From Flavobacterium oreochromis (GTDB lineage Bacteria; Bacteroidota; Bacteroidia; Flavobacteriales; Flavobacteriaceae), in the NCBI RefSeq assembly GCF_019565455.1, contig NZ_CP067377.1, forward strand, positions 744,001-808,000: a stretch of 64,000 nucleotides of DNA, written 5' to 3'. Under the pieces are notes generated by a model. That model ran no database searches, was not told the DNA's origin, and worked only from the letters and a program-made list of their open reading frames with translations. Shown piece by piece: positions 51,712 to 61,396 of this stretch. Position numbers and translations under genes: made by a program. Each line of letters begins with the position of its first letter. Within the stretch, counting starts at the first letter, position 1.

Positions 51712-52247
51712 ATCTTTTATTTATATAAGTTATTAACTCAGGTGTTATATTTATAGATTCATCACTATAAAGGACTGTTCGGTCACCATTAAAAGAACCT
51801 AAAACCATTTTATATCCTTTTTCTTTCGAATATTCCTTAATATAAGAGTCTATTCTTTTCCAAATCTTAGCGGATTCTGTTTGACCAAAACTTTGGTTGA
51901 AATTTTCAAACTCCTCTTTTAGTGGTATAAAAGTCTTTAAAAGTTGTTCTTTATGATTTTTTTGAATAGTTGGAGATTGTATTAAAAAATATAAAGAATC
52001 TAGGACCTTTCTTTTTTATTAAAATCTTTCTCTCCTATTTGTTTCATCTCTTTAGTCATATTGAAACCATCAAATAGTTTTACGTTATCAACATAAACCA
52101 CCTCTTGGGTAACAAAAAGGTGTTGAAAAATAGGATTAAAAAACAGCTTAAAACGGCTAGAATTAGTAAAATAAAATTTAAGTAATTTGACTGTGAAAGA
52201 TATCCTTTTAAAAATGAAAGTTTAGTTTTTATAGTATTTAAATCCAT
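51695..52247 (-). CDS. OmpH/Skp-like periplasmic chaperone (two frameshifts)
   Basis: The repaired reading starts MDLNTIKTKLSFLKGYLSQS. It continues with FVTQEVVYVDNVKLFDGFNM and coiled-coil helices (FNKKRKVLDSLYFLIQS) and ends in the KGYKMVLGSFNGDRTVLYSD segment that is the hallmark of OmpH. Two single bases are missing, at about 52170 and in the T-run 52012-52017. Skp/OmpH chaperones hold unfolded outer-membrane or exported proteins. Next to the giant secreted proteins this is a plausible dedicated chaperone. Its start abuts the stop of the tail-fibre-like gene. Confidence 0.7.
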
Positions 52248-53861
52248 TTATTTTTTTAATTCTTTTATTTCGGTTTGCAATGCTTGTATCTTTTTATTCT
52301 GTTCAATAACATATAATGTCAGCTCTTCTATTTTTTGTAAAAGTTTGATTTGAAAATCACCAACATTTACACCATTCTTTTCCATTTCTTTTGCTGATGC
52401 AACTTCAGGTAAGTGTTTTTTCTCCTTAATATGTTTTTCAACGGTTTCGAGCTTTGGCAAATCATATCTTTCATCAAAAACAAAGTCAGCCGTAGGCGTT
52501 GTGGTCACTTTAAGCTCTTTGGCTTCTATCTTACCTTGAAAAGCAGAATCCCCACTATTTTTTAGAATTATTCCGTTACCTATTTTAGTTCCTCCCTCAA
52601 AATCACCACCATAGTTAACCCACAACTGATCAGTACTACCATGAACTAGTGCTCTTTGTTCAACTAGAGTCCCTTGATCTCTTCCATCTCCCATTCCTAA
52701 TTTTAAGTCAGCACCTTGAACAAATAATATTCCATTTATAGAAGCATTTCCACTCACCTCAAATTTATGGTTCAATGCTTTAGCTCCGACTCCAATATTA
52801 CCATTTTCTCCTAGAAACAAAGCGTCTATATATTTATGTGGTATTGTTTCATTATGAACTCTAAAAAAATAGCCCCCTCCATAATATTTTGAGCTTGAAT
52901 TATCAGAAATAATATTATCATTAATATTATGTCCTAATCTAATATGAGTATAATCTGAATCTCTTTGATTAAAAATTCCATTACCATTTACATCCAAAGT
53001 TGCTAATGGTGTGGCTGTTCCTATACCTACATTCCCATTTGTATTAATATAAGAGTTTCCTTTAACTGACAACAATATTCTTTTATTCCCTTGATGGCTA
53101 ACAGCAAAAGCTGGCATCGCTGCCCAATCATGTGTCATCCATTCTAAAGTCCCATCATCCGGCGAGTATAACTTTTTATCGAAAGAATTAAAATTAGTAA
53201 AACCAATTCCTCCATTAATATTTAATTTTTGAAAAAAATCATTTGAACCTATTCCAATATTTCCATTATCTCGAATCATAAATAATGGCTTTGAATAATC
53301 ACCTTTAGAAACTACCCATTTATCTGCATCCCAATTTCCAAAATACCAATTATTAGTACCATCGGCTAATTTAGACTGAATTCCTTGAATATATCCACCA
53401 GTATTCGTATCTCTTTTTAAGGTTAATAAAGGTGAATAAGATGTTATGGTATACGCAGTTGAAAAAGACTCACCTGCACCTACACTAAAAGCAGGTAAAG
53501 TAGAACAAACAATCCACCATTGTGTTCCAGTACTTTTATACAAATCAAATTCTTCTTGACTCGTTACTACAGAACTATAAGCTGAAAAATTGGCTCCGTC
53601 AAAAGGCTGGTCAAAATAGTTCCCTTTAACGGCACACTGTGCATGCCAATAAGGATTAATTTGATTATTAGCATTCTGCTCAAGAGTCTTCTCTTTATCC
53701 CATGGAATCACCATAACAGAAAATCTAACTCCAGGATTTTTTGCCGCTATTATAGCATAACCCGTAGCTCTTGCGTTTTGTATTTGAATATCTGTAATGG
53801 TCTGGGCTATAGATGAAAAACTTAACAATAAGAATAAAGACCTTAATAACTTACCCCACAT
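52248..53861 (-). CDS. Tail-fibre-like secreted protein
   Basis: 537 aa from ATG 53861 (MWGKLLRSLFLLLSFSSIAQ), the start with a good signal peptide. The longer frame upstream would bury the promoter. The body has repeated GNIGIG motifs (NGNVGIGTATPLATLDVNGN) like phage tail fibres. The conserved C-terminal end (TADFVFDERYDLPKLETVE, then KEKKHLPEVASAKE and a coiled coil) is common in Bacteroidota tail-fibre-domain proteins. It is the first gene of the operon of giant secreted proteins. Confidence 0.82.
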   Translation of the reverse strand: MWGKLLRSLFLLLSFSSIAQTITDIQIQNARATGYAIIAAKNPGVRFSVMVIPWDKEKTLEQNANNQINPYWHAQCAVKGNYFDQPFDGANFSAYSSVVTSQEEFDLYKSTGTQWWIVCSTLPAFSVGAGESFSTAYTITSYSPLLTLKRDTNTGGYIQGIQSKLADGTNNWYFGNWDADKWVVSKGDYSKPLFMIRDNGNIGIGSNDFFQKLNINGGIGFTNFNSFDKKLYSPDDGTLEWMTHDWAAMPAFAVSHQGNKRILLSVKGNSYINTNGNVGIGTATPLATLDVNGNGIFNQRDSDYTHIRLGHNINDNIISDNSSSKYYGGGYFFRVHNETIPHKYIDALFLGENGNIGVGAKALNHKFEVSGNASINGILFVQGADLKLGMGDGRDQGTLVEQRALVHGSTDQLWVNYGGDFEGGTKIGNGIILKNSGDSAFQGKIEAKELKVTTTPTADFVFDERYDLPKLETVEKHIKEKKHLPEVASAKEMEKNGVNVGDFQIKLLQKIEELTLYVIEQNKKIQALQTEIKELKK

Positions 53862-53874
53862 ATTTATTTTTTTG

Positions 53875-53906
53875 CAAAAGTAAGTATTTAAGTACAAATA
53901 ATACAA
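53875..53906 (-). promoter_or_regulatory. Promoter of the giant-protein operon
   Basis: -33 TTG (53904-53906) and -7 TACTTTTG (53875-53882), 21 bp apart, about 14 bp before the start at 53861. It matches the Bacteroidota consensus and would drive the - strand operon down to 28 kb. Confidence 0.6.
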
Positions 53907-53954
53907 CCCAAGTTTGTATTTTTGCATTCATTTCTAGATAAAATATCTTTAAAC

Positions 53955-54578
53955 ATGCTTTTTAAAAAATATCTATCATATCTATCCTAATTAGCTTCCT
54001 CTCTTTACAAGAAATCCCTTTTAACATAAAAAGAATTTCTGATAAAGATTTTCGTTATGAATTTTATACCCTAAAAAAGAGATTACTCCTAAACTCAACA
54101 AAGATTATGTTTGGTTTAAAGGCGGCACGATACATACCACTCAGTCAGGTATTGCAGGTGAATTACTTCAGGGTGAATACAAAAAGTTTTATCACAGTAA
54201 TCAACTAGCAGAACAAGGCACATTTAAAAAGGGGTTACGAGTGGGCACTTGGAAAACTTGGTATGAAAATGGAAAACTTGCCACTGTTTCAAAATGGAGT
54301 AAGGGATTAAAAAGAGGCAAATCAATCTACTACAATACAGAGGGAAACGTTATAGAAATAGGTACCTTCAAAAAAATGTAAAAAATGGTGTATGGATTAA
54401 CTATGAAAAGAAAGACACATTAAAATATAAAAATGGAGAGGTAGTGATAACTCAAGAAAAGAAAAGTAAAAGAGAAAAAAACAATAAAGATACTGATGTA
54501 TCTAAAAAAGTAAGTTTTTTTAAAAGATTGTTTTCTAAATTCGCTAAAGCAAAATCAAATGAACGTAAAAGCCCATAG
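53955..54578 (+). CDS. MORN-repeat (YwqK-like) protein, three frameshifts
   Basis: Repaired: signal-like start (MLFKKISIISILISFLSL), a GELLQGEYKKFYHSNQLAEQ repeat, GTWKTWYENGKLATVSKWSK, then GNVIEIGTFKKNVKNGVWIN, and a basic Lys-rich C-terminus. These are MORN_2/YwqK repeats, often found in surface or immunity proteins. Three single A are missing (about 53966, 54075 and 54377). The 3' end overlaps the next gene by 20 bp. Confidence 0.65.
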
Positions 54579-55773
54579 CCTGCTTTATGCTATTTATATT
54601 TGTTTACTTATTTCCATTATTTGTGGGGCACTACTTTATTTCAACAACCTGTATACTTTATTAAATCAACATTACAATTTAAAAGAAAATTTACTTATCC
54701 AAAACCAATCTTTAGTTAATTTTGCTCTAGGAGAAAAACTAAAAAATGAGGTTTATGAAGTCGATGAACCAATAATTTACCAACATTCCTTTCACACACA
54801 AGTCCACGGTCTTTTTACTGTATTAAGCGCTCAATCTATTTTTAAAAACGATACGGTTAGCTCCACTCATCTTGTTGGAAGCTATACAAAAAACAAAACA
54901 GCTTTATATGTCTCCAATTTTAGTCAAAAACTATCTTATACAGGTAATGTTTTCATTGATGGGGATTGCGCAATTCCTTCACCTAACATTGAAACAGCTT
55001 ACCTAATTAACCAACCTAGTAATTTAAAAATAAACGAAAAAAAAAGACTATCTTCATTCAATTTACCTCCACTCCAATCACAGTTTAATACTTTATTTAA
55101 CAATCAAAAAACAATAAAAACAACGTTAAATTCATTTGATCAAGATAACAAAAAATACTATTACAACTCATTCGTATCAACAACTAAAGAAGTGAATGTT
55201 CCATCTACAATTACTGGAGCAACCTACAAGGGTAATCTGATTTTAACGAACAAAGATTCAATCAGAATAGAAGCTAATAACACGTTAGAGGATGTAATAC
55301 TTATGGCTCCAAAAATAACGCTTTGTAAAGGTTTCAAAGGTACGCTCCAAGCCTTTGCTTCAAATAAAATAATTATTGAATCAAATGTATTCCTTACCTA
55401 TCCGTCTGTAGTTTGTATAAAAAACGAAGTCCCTGCCGAATCTTCTATAACGATTAAAGAGAACTCTAAAATATTAGGTTCTATTATCCTCTTTGGAAAT
55501 CAATTAGAAGATATTAGTAAAAATAGTATTTCTGTTCATAAAAACACACTCATTATTGGTGATATATACTGCACAGGCAAAGTCGATTTTCAAGCTACCT
55601 TATATGGCTCTCTTTATGCTAACAAAGTATTTCATCAAACACAATCTGCTATTTATGATAATCTGATAGGAAACGCAACAATAAATCTTTATAAAAAACC
55701 TTCCTATTATATAGGAGTTCCTTTATTCAATAATACCACTACGTCATATGGAATTATTAAAAAAGTTAAATAG
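54559..55773 (+). CDS. Bactofilin-like/pilus-associated protein
   Basis: 404 aa. One N-terminal membrane segment (SLLYAIYICLLISIICGALL), then an extracytoplasmic part whose C-terminal half is a right-handed beta-helix type repeat (GNLILTNKDSIRIEANNTL, ILGSIILFGNQLED, IIGDIYCTGKVDFQ). It resembles polymer-forming bactofilins fused to a pilus-like anchor. It overlaps the MORN gene and the following pseudopilin gene, so it belongs to the pilus-like operon. The exact role is unknown. Confidence 0.6.
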   Translation: MNVKAHSLLYAIYICLLISIICGALLYFNNLYTLLNQHYNLKENLLIQNQSLVNFALGEKLKNEVYEVDEPIIYQHSFHTQVHGLFTVLSAQSIFKNDTVSSTHLVGSYTKNKTALYVSNFSQKLSYTGNVFIDGDCAIPSPNIETAYLINQPSNLKINEKKRLSSFNLPPLQSQFNTLFNNQKTIKTTLNSFDQDNKKYYYNSFVSTTKEVNVPSTITGATYKGNLILTNKDSIRIEANNTLEDVILMAPKITLCKGFKGTLQAFASNKIIIESNVFLTYPSVVCIKNEVPAESSITIKENSKILGSIILFGNQLEDISKNSISVHKNTLIIGDIYCTGKVDFQATLYGSLYANKVFHQTQSAIYDNLIGNATINLYKKPSYYIGVPLFNNTTTSYGIIKKVK

Positions 55774-56092
55774 CTGTATTAAGGCTACCTCTTTATTAGA
55801 GTCCGTAATTGCACTTTGTATTATTTCTATAAGCTTGTATGCCACAACCTTAGTTTTGTCAATGGTATTTACTCCAAAAACATCACCTAAATTTTACTGT
55901 ACACAAAACCAAATGAATGAACTCTTTTATGAGTTACAATTAAATGAGGATTCTATAGTAACACTTGATACTTTCCAAATAGAATTTAGTTACATGGATA
56001 AAAATCTTAAAAAGGTAAAGATAAACTTTAAAGACAGTAGCAAGTTTAAATTAAAACAAAATTTTTATCTCTTACAAAATGAAGATCAATAA
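55748..56092 (+). CDS. Prepilin-like protein (PilV/GspI type)
   Basis: A 114-aa protein with a type IV prepilin N-terminus, IKATSLLESVIALCIISISL, with the conserved Glu at +5 of the expected cleavage site, followed by a small globular part. It overlaps the preceding gene by 26 bp and the next by 14 bp. It is probably a minor pseudopilin. Confidence 0.75.
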   Translation: MELLKKLNSCIKATSLLESVIALCIISISLYATTLVLSMVFTPKTSPKFYCTQNQMNELFYELQLNEDSIVTLDTFQIEFSYMDKNLKKVKINFKDSSKFKLKQNFYLLQNEDQ

Positions 56093-56558
56093 ATTAAATG
56101 CTTTTTCGATTATTGAAGCTATAATCGCAATGGTTATAGCTTCAATAATCATAAGCATTACTTTTGTAATTTTCAACATTATTTCTGATAGATTATTAGA
56201 TTACAAAAGACAGAACTTAAAAACGAATGATTTAAATAGGCTTACCTATTCTATAAATAAAGATATTTTTGATTCAGACCACTTAAATCTTACAGATAAT
56301 CGTTTACACTTTAATAATTACACAGGAGAACAGCTAGATTATCTGTTTGAAGAAAGCAAAATAATCCGATTTAATAAAGATTTCATAGACACCTTTTATA
56401 TCCAACCGTTGCATTATCAAATGGATACAGTAAAAAGCAAATCAGAGCATTTAGTCTTTCAAAAGCTAAAAATACAAATCAACTCAGATAGTATACCCGT
56501 AAAATTAGCTTTTTACAAACAACTATTTCCTAATCAACTAATAGAAAAGAAATTTTAG
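56079..56558 (+). CDS. Prepilin-like protein (PilW/GspJ type)
   Basis: 159 aa. The N-terminus NAFSIIEAIIAMVIASIIIS fits the prepilin cleavage and methylation site (A-F-S-I-I-E), followed by a soluble part typical of minor pseudopilins. It is coupled to the genes on both sides. Confidence 0.78.
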   Translation: MKINKLNAFSIIEAIIAMVIASIIISITFVIFNIISDRLLDYKRQNLKTNDLNRLTYSINKDIFDSDHLNLTDNRLHFNNYTGEQLDYLFEESKIIRFNKDFIDTFYIQPLHYQMDTVKSKSEHLVFQKLKIQINSDSIPVKLAFYKQLFPNQLIEKKF

Positions 56559-56560
56559 AA

Positions 56561-57681
56561 ATGAGTTTAGATCTAAATACCTATAATAAAACTAAAGCTA
56601 ATGATAGTAAGTTGAGTCAGATCAATTTTACATTTTTTTTAGAAAAAAATTTTCAGATAAAAAGAAAGAAAACTTTTATCGAGAATTAGCTTTATTACTA
56701 AAATCTGGAGTAGATTTTAAAAAATCATTAGAAATATTGAGCAATCAATCAACAAATCAACTTGAAAAAGAACTCATAAAAAGTATAAAAAATAAAGTGA
56801 GTGAAGGTAAAAGTATTTATGAGTCTATGAAAGAAGCAAATCAGTTTTCAACTTACGAATTTTATAGTGTGCAAATTGGTGAGGAAACAAAAAAATTAGA
56901 AGATGTTTTAGTTGAGCTTCAAAAATATTTTAATAGAAAAATCCAAATGAAGCGGCAAATAATTTCAGTACTTACGTATCCCATAATCGTATTGATTGTA
57001 ACTTTTCTAGTACTTTATTTTATGCTTAATAAAGTGGTTCCAATGTTCAGTTCTGTATTTCGTCAATTTGGTAATGAATTACCTAAAAGTACGCAATTGA
57101 TCATCAGTTTATCTCACAATTCTGAGAAATTTTTTACAGGTTTTATCTTACTCCTAGTATTTTCAACAATCCTTCATTATTCACTTAAAAACAACAATAA
57201 TTACAAGGCAACTACTGCAAATATCATTATCAAAACACCTTATTTTGGTAATTTAATTCAAAAAATCTATTTATCTCGTTTCTGTCAAGCAATGAGTTTA
57301 CTCATAACATCAAAAACTACTTTATTAAATTCCTTGAGTTTAACTCAAAAAATGGTTGATTACTATCCTATTGCAAGTGCTATTGATAGTATAAAAAATG
57401 ATATAACAAAAGGAGCATCCTTAAGTGAGAGCTTAAGAAAACATCACATTTTTGAAAATAAGTTGGTTTCTATGATAGAAGTGTCGGAACAAGTTAATCA
57501 ACTCGATTCAATGTTTGAAAAATTAACAGAACAATACAATGAGGAAATTAACCACCAAACTAAAATGATTGGTGTTATCCTTGAACCTTTACTAATTATC
57601 ATCATTGGAATTGTTGTAGGGGTAATTATGATTTCTATGTATGCGCCTATGTTTGATTTAAGTAAAATTATTAAGAATTAA
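56561..57681 (+). CDS. gspF: Type II secretion/type IV pilus inner-membrane protein GspF (frameshift)
   Basis: From ATG 56561, with one T restored in the T-run at 56633-56640, about 373 aa. Family features: a RELALLLKSGVDFKKSLEIL start and YFNRKIQMKRQIISVLTYPI. There are three membrane segments (around IVLIVTFLVLYFML, FILLLVFSTILHYS and LLIIIIGIVVGVIM). The second repeat has SLLITSKTTLLNSLSL and SMIEVSEQVNQLDSMF. It is the platform protein that couples the ATPase to pseudopilin assembly. No GspE ATPase or secretin is in the window. The shorter frame from 56737 loses the first T2SSF domain. Confidence 0.85.
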
Positions 57682-57730
57682 AAAAACTTTAGTTTAAAAA
57701 ACTTATATAAAAACAACAATTTGTTTTAGA

Positions 57731-57835
57731 AGACTATCTCAAAATTCTTTATATTCCTAATTTGGTAAAATTAAATCTTAAAAGATTCCTGTTTTAAAAA
57801 ATAACCCAATAGAAAATAAACTTTTGAGACAGTCT
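57731..57835. terminator. Bidirectional terminator-like inverted repeat
   Basis: AGACTATCTCAAAA (57731-57744) pairs with TTTTGAGACAGTCT (57822-57835) with one mismatch across about 77 nt, followed by a T-run. It separates the converging GspF and RND operons. Confidence 0.65.
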
Positions 57836-57843
57836 TTTTTATT

Positions 57844-60800
57844 TTATTTTAATTCACTTTTTAATTTTTTATCTCTTAACCAGTATTTAATACGTTTAAC
57901 TAAATAAAACATTACGGGCACCATTACTAATGTTAAGACAGTTGCATAAGTCAAACCAAAAATAATAGTCCAAGCAAGAGGTCCCCAGAAAATTACATTA
58001 TCCCCTCCCATATACAAGTGCGGATTGAGATCTGTAATTAATCCAAAGAAATCAAAATTTAATCCAATTGCTAATGGTATCAATCCTAATACAGCGGTTA
58101 ATGCGGTTAACAATACAGGACGTAAACGAGATTTTCCTGACTCTATAATAACCTCTTTTATTTGTTCTAATGTCAAATCATCATGAGTTTCTAATCCGTT
58201 ATCTTCTACTTTTTTATCCATTAGTAATACAAAAAAGTCCATTAATACAATACCATTTTTCACAACAATACCTGCTAACGAAATAATCCCCATCATGGTC
58301 ATAAGCACAACAAAATCCATTCGAGCAATTACATAACCATAAAAAACACCACTAAAACTTAATAAGACAGTAAACATAATTACTAAAGTTTTAGAAATAG
58401 AATTAAATTGTAAAACAATAATAGTTGTAATACCTGCTAAAGCTAAGAATAGGGCAAAGAACAAAAAGTTTTGATTTTTACCTTGTTCTTCCTGTACTCC
58501 AGAAAAACCATAAGTTATATCACTTGGAAGTTTATAGTTCTTTAACTCATTTGCTATTACTTTTGTAATTTCATTTCCGTTATACCCTGTTAGAATATTA
58601 GAGTAAACAGTCATAATACGTCTATAATTTTTTCTTTTAATTTGATTATATGTCTTTGTTTTTTCAACATTTGATACAGCAGCAATAGGAACTTGCATAA
58701 TCTGCCCTGTATTAGGATTTCTATAAGTTAAAGGTTGGTTAAATAATGTGCTCTCATTTTTACGTTGTTCATCTTGTAAGCGCATTACTATATTATATTT
58801 ATCATCTCCTTCTTTGTATGTTGAAATTTCTTGACCGTATACAGCACGACGAAGAGTAAAACCAGTCATACCTGTAGAAGCTCCTAAACTTCCAGCATTC
58901 ACTCTATCAATTTTAACAGATAACTCTGGACTTTCTTTGTTTATATCTACTTTTAGTTTTTCAACTCCAGGTATATTTTTTGTGTTTAAAAAGGCAATCA
59001 TTTTATCTGCTTCTTTTAACATCAAATCATAATCAGTACCTGTTAATTCTATACTAATAGGATAACCAGCAGGTGGTCCTGCTGCATCTTTTTCAACTGT
59101 TACTGAAGCTCCTGGAATTGTTCTGATTTTTAATCTAATTTCTTCCATTACATCAGAAGTATTAACCCCTCTTCTAAATTTAAACTCAGAAAAATTAATT
59201 GTTACTTTTCCTTTATGTGGTGTTTCTGACTGTACTCCAAGATCTATTTGAGGGTTAGTAGCTCCTACCCCAACTTGTGCAATAACTGAATTAGCAAGGT
59301 AATTTTCTTTGGTATCTGAGTCTACATACTTATCTAAAACAGATAAAATTTGTTTTTCAACATAATCTGTAGCTCTATTAGTCTTATCAATAGAGGTCCC
59401 TTGTGGGTATTCAATATATGCTATTACCTGATTAGGAGTGTTATTAGGGAAGAAAAGTACTTTTCTTGGAAAAACACCTACTAATATAAAAGAGAAAAAT
59501 AACATCATCACAATTATTCCAAATGCTTTCCATGCTCTTTTTCCTGTTAAAATGTTTGCCAACATTTCTTTGTATCTTTCTTCCATTCGAGGAAAGAAAC
59601 TATGTTGAAAATCCTGAGTCCATTGAAATAGTTTTTTATAATATAACCACATTAATGCAATTGCAATTAATGAAATATGTCCTATTGCCTTTGCTATTTT
59701 TACATCAAAAGAATATCCTATGGCTATAAAAACAACACCCAGAATTAAAAATATTTTCGTATTATTCTTAAGTGATTTAAAAGATATATTTCTGTCTACA
59801 ATATCCATAGAACCTCCTGTCATAGCAGCATTAGTAACCATAGCTACAAATAATGAAGCTCCTAATGTTACAGACAGGGTTAATGGAAAATACATCATAA
59901 ATTTTCCCATAGTACCAGGCCATAATGCAAAAGGTAAAAAGGCCATAAGGGTAGTTGCAGTTGAAGAAATTACGGGCCAAGCAATTTCTCCAATACCTAT
60001 TTTAGAAGCTTGAACTCGAGGCATTCCTTTTTGCATATTTGCAAAGACATTATCGACCACAACTATACCATCATCAACTAACATACCTAAGCCCATTACA
60101 AGACCAAATAATACCATCGTATTCATAGTAACTCCTACTCCTTGAAGAATTGTAAAAGCTATAAATATTGATAAAGGAATAGCTGCTCCAACAAACAATG
60201 AATTACGTAATCCCATTGTAAACATTAAAACAACCATAACTAATATTATTCCAAAAATAATATGGTTTGAAAGCTCTTCTACTTTATGTTCTACTTTAGA
60301 AGATTGGTCATTTGTTAAACTAATTTCTAAATCTTTAGGTAAAACGGTTTCTTTTGCTTTATTAATAACTTCTTTTACTTTTTCTATAGCTGAAATCATA
60401 TTTTGCCCAGAACGTTTTTTTACGTTAAGCATTACAACTTCTTCTCTTTTTTCTCTTGCAAAAGTGGTTTTTTCTTTTTCTTTAAAAGTAATAGTTGCAA
60501 TATCTTTTAAATAAACAGCTCCTCCAAAGGTTTTTACAATAATGTTTTCTAATTCTACAGGATTGGTTATTTCTCCTGTTATTCTAATATTGTTACGAAT
60601 TCCTTGGGAAACCAAATTTCCTCCTGAAAGAGACATATTTTCATACCTAACAGCGTTTGCTATATCATCAAAGCTAACTTGAGCGGCATTCATTTTATAG
60701 ACATCTATTGCAATCTCAACTTCTTTAGTATCAACACCTAATATATCTACTTTTTTTATTTCTGGAATCCTTTTAATTTCTTCTTCGAGATATTTTCCAT

Positions 60801-61305
60801 ATTTTTTTAATTGTTGAGTTGTATAATTCCCTCTCAAATTAATATTTAAAATAGGTATTTCTTCTGAAATATTTAAGCTAAATACACTGGGTTCTACTTT
60901 ACCTCCGTTATCTAATACAGGCCAGTTTACGTTCGCTTTAGAAACATCTACTTTATCTTTAATCAAGGCTTTACCCTGATCAGTAGTAATATTATCATCA
61001 AATTCAACTACAATCATACCATAATCTTGATATGAATCAGATGTGACTTTATTGACACCACTAATATTTTTTATTTCATCCTCTAAGGGTTTTATTACCA
61101 GTTTTTCAACGTCTTTCGCTGAATTTCCAGGAAATACAGAAGATATATAAATTTTATTTTCTATAACCTCTGGAAAATCTTCACGAGGCATAGTTATATA
61201 GGCATATATACCTGTAATTACAACTATTAAGGTAAATATATAGACGGTCACTCTGTTATCGACTGCCCAACTAGATATACTAAATTCTTTTTGATTATGT
61301 GACAT
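57844..61305 (-). CDS. RND efflux permease (AcrB/HAE-1 family)
   Basis: 1153 aa from ATG 61305 (MSHNQKEFSISSWAV). The longer frame starts in a REP-like palindrome. Twelve membrane segments and two periplasmic loops, as usual. The first half carries MPREDFPEVIENKIYISSVF and the proton-relay motif GMLVDDGIVVVDNVF with its paired Asp. The second half has LAGIVVKNGIVLMDFF. An extra hydrophobic insertion (about residues 480-560) is typical of flavobacterial versions. Substrates are not evident. It forms a tripartite pump with the MFP and TolC encoded upstream. Confidence 0.92.
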   Translation of the reverse strand: MSHNQKEFSISSWAVDNRVTVYIFTLIVVITGIYAYITMPREDFPEVIENKIYISSVFPGNSAKDVEKLVIKPLEDEIKNISGVNKVTSDSYQDYGMIVVEFDDNITTDQGKALIKDKVDVSKANVNWPVLDNGGKVEPSVFSLNISEEIPILNINLRGNYTTQQLKKYGKYLEEEIKRIPEIKKVDILGVDTKEVEIAIDVYKMNAAQVSFDDIANAVRYENMSLSGGNLVSQGIRNNIRITGEITNPVELENIIVKTFGGAVYLKDIATITFKEKEKTTFAREKREEVVMLNVKKRSGQNMISAIEKVKEVINKAKETVLPKDLEISLTNDQSSKVEHKVEELSNHIIFGIILVMVVLMFTMGLRNSLFVGAAIPLSIFIAFTILQGVGVTMNTMVLFGLVMGLGMLVDDGIVVVDNVFANMQKGMPRVQASKIGIGEIAWPVISSTATTLMAFLPFALWPGTMGKFMMYFPLTLSVTLGASLFVAMVTNAAMTGGSMDIVDRNISFKSLKNNTKIFLILGVVFIAIGYSFDVKIAKAIGHISLIAIALMWLYYKKLFQWTQDFQHSFFPRMEERYKEMLANILTGKRAWKAFGIIVMMLFFSFILVGVFPRKVLFFPNNTPNQVIAYIEYPQGTSIDKTNRATDYVEKQILSVLDKYVDSDTKENYLANSVIAQVGVGATNPQIDLGVQSETPHKGKVTINFSEFKFRRGVNTSDVMEEIRLKIRTIPGASVTVEKDAAGPPAGYPISIELTGTDYDLMLKEADKMIAFLNTKNIPGVEKLKVDINKESPELSVKIDRVNAGSLGASTGMTGFTLRRAVYGQEISTYKEGDDKYNIVMRLQDEQRKNESTLFNQPLTYRNPNTGQIMQVPIAAVSNVEKTKTYNQIKRKNYRRIMTVYSNILTGYNGNEITKVIANELKNYKLPSDITYGFSGVQEEQGKNQNFLFFALFLALAGITTIIVLQFNSISKTLVIMFTVLLSFSGVFYGYVIARMDFVVLMTMMGIISLAGIVVKNGIVLMDFFVLLMDKKVEDNGLETHDDLTLEQIKEVIIESGKSRLRPVLLTALTAVLGLIPLAIGLNFDFFGLITDLNPHLYMGGDNVIFWGPLAWTIIFGLTYATVLTLVMVPVMFYLVKRIKYWLRDKKLKSELK

Positions 61306-61311
61306 ATTGGT

Positions 61312-61336
61312 CCCCCTAACCCCAAAAGGGGAATTC
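61312..61336. repeat. REP-like palindrome between MFP and RND genes
   Basis: CCCCCTAACCCCAAAAGGGG type, related to those before Int1 in the units. It produces the artificial N-terminal extension of the RND frame and could modulate mRNA stability between the two genes. Confidence 0.65.
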
Positions 61337-61396
61337 CTATTAGGGGTCAATAGGAAATTAGTTAATATTAAATTTTGTTATAACTCATTCTAAAAA

